This document shows, in pieces, positions 60,856 to 64,000 of a stretch of DNA of 64,000 bases. This DNA is from Vibrio metoecus. Its GTDB lineage: Bacteria > Pseudomonadota > Gammaproteobacteria > Enterobacterales > Vibrionaceae. The stretch covers positions 62,001 to 126,000 of the forward strand of contig NZ_JJMN01000068.1 in NCBI RefSeq assembly GCF_000696385.1. The letters run 5' to 3'. The notes below the pieces were generated by a model, which saw only the letters and a program-made list of their open reading frames with translations, was not told where the DNA came from and searched no databases. Every line of letters starts with the position of its first letter. Position 1 is the first letter of the stretch. The translations under genes and the position numbers were made by a program.

Positions 60856-62709
60856 TCAGATCGACAATTTGTTGATACGTTTGCCGCCATACAGCAGGTT
60901 CACGATACAACGTGTACCCACAATCGCGGTAAACATAGAGGTTAAAATACCGATAGACAGCGTCACTGCGAAGCCTTTAATCGCACCGGTACCGACTGCA
61001 AACAGAATGATCGCCGTAATTAAGGTGGTAATGTTGGCATCGGCAATGGTACTGAATGCGTTCGCGTAACCTTGGTGAATCGCTTGCTGCGGATTTTTCC
61101 CTTCACGTAACTCTTCACGAATACGCTCAAAAATCAGCACGTTGGCATCGACTGCCATACCCACTGTCAGCACGATACCTGCAATACCCGGCAAGGTCAT
61201 GGTCGCACCCGGAATCATCGACATCACACCAATGATCAACACTAGGTTTGCCATCAGTGCCACGTTAGCGATCATGCCGAATTTGCGGTAGTACAACAGC
61301 GTAAACAACATCACTGCCACCATACCCCAAACACAGGCCTGAATACCCATATCGATATTCTGTTGACCCATTGATGGACCAATGGTGCGCTCTTCTACGA
61401 TAGAAATTGGCGCAATCAAAGCACCAGCACGAAGGAGCAGAGCAAGGTTATGGGCTTCTGCCGGTGAATCAATCCCAGTAATACGGAAGTTACGTCCCAA
61501 TGCCGACTGAATCGTCGCTTGGTTAATCACTTCTTCTTGCTTAGTCAGGATCACTTTACCTTCTGGAGAACGCTTACCGCTGTCTTTGTATTCTGCAAAA
61601 ACTGTCGCCATCAGCTTGCCGATGTTCTTTTTCGAGAACGCCGACATCTTATTTCCACCTTCGCTATCGAGCGAAATGTTCACCTGTGGGCGACCATATT
61701 CGTCCGCGCTTGAGCTTGCATCGGTAATGCTTGAACCACCCAGAATCACACGCTTTTTCAGAACCACAGGACGACCATTACGATCGAACTTGATTTCACT
61801 GCCTGCTGGCGCACGTCCTGCGGCAGCCGCGGCGAGATCGGCTTTATCGTCCACTTCACGGAATTCAAGCGTTGCGGTTGCGCCTAAGATTTCTTTAGCA
61901 CGCGCCGTATCTTGTACACCCGGTAGTTCCACCACGATGCGTGTCGCACCTTGGCGTTGAACCAGAGGCTCAGCCACACCCAATTCGTTCACACGGTTAC
62001 GCAGAATGGTGATGTTCTGTTCAACGGCGTAGTTACGAATTTCCTGCAAGCGAGCTTCGGTAAACTTAGCCAGCAGCACAAAACGGCCATCGGTTTCTGA
62101 AGTCGTAAAAGTCATGTCACGATGTTTCGACTCAAGAAGCAGTTTGGTTTGCGCAAGCTGTTCTGCATCACGCAGTGTCACTTCAACCGCATCGGATAGC
62201 GGGCGAATAGCACGGTAACGGATTTTTTCATCACGCAGATCGCTACGGAAAGATTCTTCTTGTTGAGTGACCAATTTTTCCATCGCCGCATCCATGTCCA
62301 CTTCCATCAGGAAGTGCACACCACCACGCAGGTCAAGACCCAGTTTCATTGGTGCAGCACCAATCGACTCAAGCCAGTCCGGTGTAGAGGCCGCAAGGTT
62401 AAGCGCGACGATTTTGTCATTACCTAGTGCTTCACTGATGATATCTCGGGCGCTGATTTGCGTATCCGTATCATTGAAACGAACTAAGATTGAGCCATTC
62501 TCAAGAGCAATGGATTTTTTGGAGAGTTGCGCTTTATCGAGCGCAGAGGTGACAGCATCCAGCGTTGACATATCAACAGAGGCGCCACGCGCCCCTGTAA
62601 TTTGGATAGCTGGATCTTCACCGTAGATATTTGGAAGTGCATACAAGGCTGCAATGGCGATGGTAAACACCACCATCAGATACTTCCATAACGGATAACG
62701 GTTTAGCAC
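60856..62709 (-). CDS. secD: Protein translocase subunit SecD
   Basis: A 617-residue membrane protein. The first helix is near residues 8-26. The large periplasmic domain includes [18 protein letters not shown] and [20 protein letters not shown]. Five more helices follow, with [20 protein letters not shown] near residue 510. It pairs with SecF and YajC at the SecYEG channel. It lies between yajC and secF. Confidence 0.95.
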   Translation of the reverse strand: MLNRYPLWKYLMVVFTIAIAALYALPNIYGEDPAIQITGARGASVDMSTLDAVTSALDKAQLSKKSIALENGSILVRFNDTDTQISARDIISEALGNDKIVALNLAASTPDWLESIGAAPMKLGLDLRGGVHFLMEVDMDAAMEKLVTQQEESFRSDLRDEKIRYRAIRPLSDAVEVTLRDAEQLAQTKLLLESKHRDMTFTTSETDGRFVLLAKFTEARLQEIRNYAVEQNITILRNRVNELGVAEPLVQRQGATRIVVELPGVQDTARAKEILGATATLEFREVDDKADLAAAAAGRAPAGSEIKFDRNGRPVVLKKRVILGGSSITDASSSADEYGRPQVNISLDSEGGNKMSAFSKKNIGKLMATVFAEYKDSGKRSPEGKVILTKQEEVINQATIQSALGRNFRITGIDSPAEAHNLALLLRAGALIAPISIVEERTIGPSMGQQNIDMGIQACVWGMVAVMLFTLLYYRKFGMIANVALMANLVLIIGVMSMIPGATMTLPGIAGIVLTVGMAVDANVLIFERIREELREGKNPQQAIHQGYANAFSTIADANITTLITAIILFAVGTGAIKGFAVTLSIGILTSMFTAIVGTRCIVNLLYGGKRINKLSI

Positions 62710-62730
62710 AGCGAGGATCCTATGGCTGTT

Positions 62731-63063
62731 TTAAAGAGATTTCAGCGTACCTTTTGGCAACACTGCAGTCACGAAGTCCTTCTTAATCACAACTTCGTTG
62801 TTGGTGTTCAACTCGATAGTGATGTAAGCGTTGTCTTCAGCAATCTTAGTGATACGACCAACCAAGCCACCGCTAGTGAGCACTTCATCGCCTTTTGCCA
62901 TCGATGACATCAGGCTTTTGTGCTCTTTTACACGCTTAGCTTGTGGACGGTAGATCATGAAATAGAAGATCACTGCGAACATCGCGAGCATGATGATCAT
63001 TTCAAAACCGCCACCTTGTGGGGCACCTTCGCCTGCGGCATGTGCTACAGAAATTAAACTCAT
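62731..63063 (-). CDS. yajC: Sec translocase accessory protein YajC
   Basis: A 110-residue protein with one membrane helix (MIIMLAMFAVIFYFMIYRPQ, residues 23-42) and a cytoplasmic beta-rich tail with GDEVLTSGGLVGRITKI. It joins SecDF in the translocon. It starts 104 bases after the tgt end on the minus strand. Confidence 0.94.
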   Translation of the reverse strand: MSLISVAHAAGEGAPQGGGFEMIIMLAMFAVIFYFMIYRPQAKRVKEHKSLMSSMAKGDEVLTSGGLVGRITKIAEDNAYITIELNTNNEVVIKKDFVTAVLPKGTLKSL

Positions 63064-63167
63064 TGAGAAACGTCCTCTAAGTTATTGTTGTTTAATGTTG
63101 ATTCTATTGGGATGCACAAGGTTGAATTCAAGCGGCTTAGCGCATAAATCCAACCCAGTGCACGAAA

Positions 63168-64000
<833 letters not shown>

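Overview
The window reads as a chromosomal segment of a Vibrio from the Vibrio cholerae clade. Protein sequences and gene order match, from memory, the stretch of V. cholerae chromosome 1 between tgt and the citrate fermentation locus, shown in reverse. The species cannot be fixed from sequence alone. The vibriobactin genes that I remember lying next to the GH19 chitinase in V. cholerae are absent here, so a sister species such as V. mimicus, or a variant lineage, is possible.

Layout. 1-5.6 kb: broken start of a DUF3427/phospholipase-D helicase-like gene, a membrane protein, an FAD oxidoreductase, ferredoxin fdxA, a disrupted TrmH-type RNA methyltransferase and an ACT-domain protein. 5.8-18.7 kb: a complete anaerobic citrate fermentation locus in two divergent arms. 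citCDEFXG (citrate lyase with its maturation enzymes) is on the minus strand. citS-oadGAB-citAB (Na+/citrate symporter, Na+-pumping oxaloacetate decarboxylase, two-component regulator) is on the plus strand. Citrate enters through CitS and is cleaved to acetate and oxaloacetate. Oad then decarboxylates oxaloacetate and restores the sodium gradient that drives uptake. 18.7-29.6 kb: accessory metabolism with a DOPA-dioxygenase-like protein, two LysR regulators, a DadA-type D-amino acid dehydrogenase, an AGCS amino acid:Na+ symporter, a secreted alkylsulfatase, a SatP-type acetate/succinate transporter and a secreted GH19 chitinase. 29.6-35.6 kb: an AT-rich island with an IS3-family transposase remnant and two OafA-type membrane acyltransferases. 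One is intact; the other is broken in several places and has a 9-bp tandem repeat at its 5' end. 35.6-64 kb: conserved housekeeping genes in the gammaproteobacterial order: guaBA, xseA, yfgJ-like, an alanyl-tRNA editing protein, der, bamB-yfgM-hisS-ispG-rodZ-rlmN, ndk, pepB, iscX-fdx-hscA-hscB-iscA-iscU-iscS-iscR, trmJ, suhB, secF-secD-yajC-tgt.

The most striking pattern is a scatter of one-base indels in genes that should be intact: trmH-type gene, bamB, fdx, iscS, tgt, the helicase start and the second acyltransferase. In iscS three one-base insertions within about 40 bp restore the frame and scramble about 13 residues. Several affected genes are important for growth, so most of these are better explained by sequence or assembly errors than by true gene loss. 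I see no CRISPR array, tRNA, rRNA or complete mobile element, and no clearly new multi-gene system. The best biological leads are the acyltransferase island with its repeat, the missing siderophore locus, and the small regulatory sites at isc, guaBA and cit.
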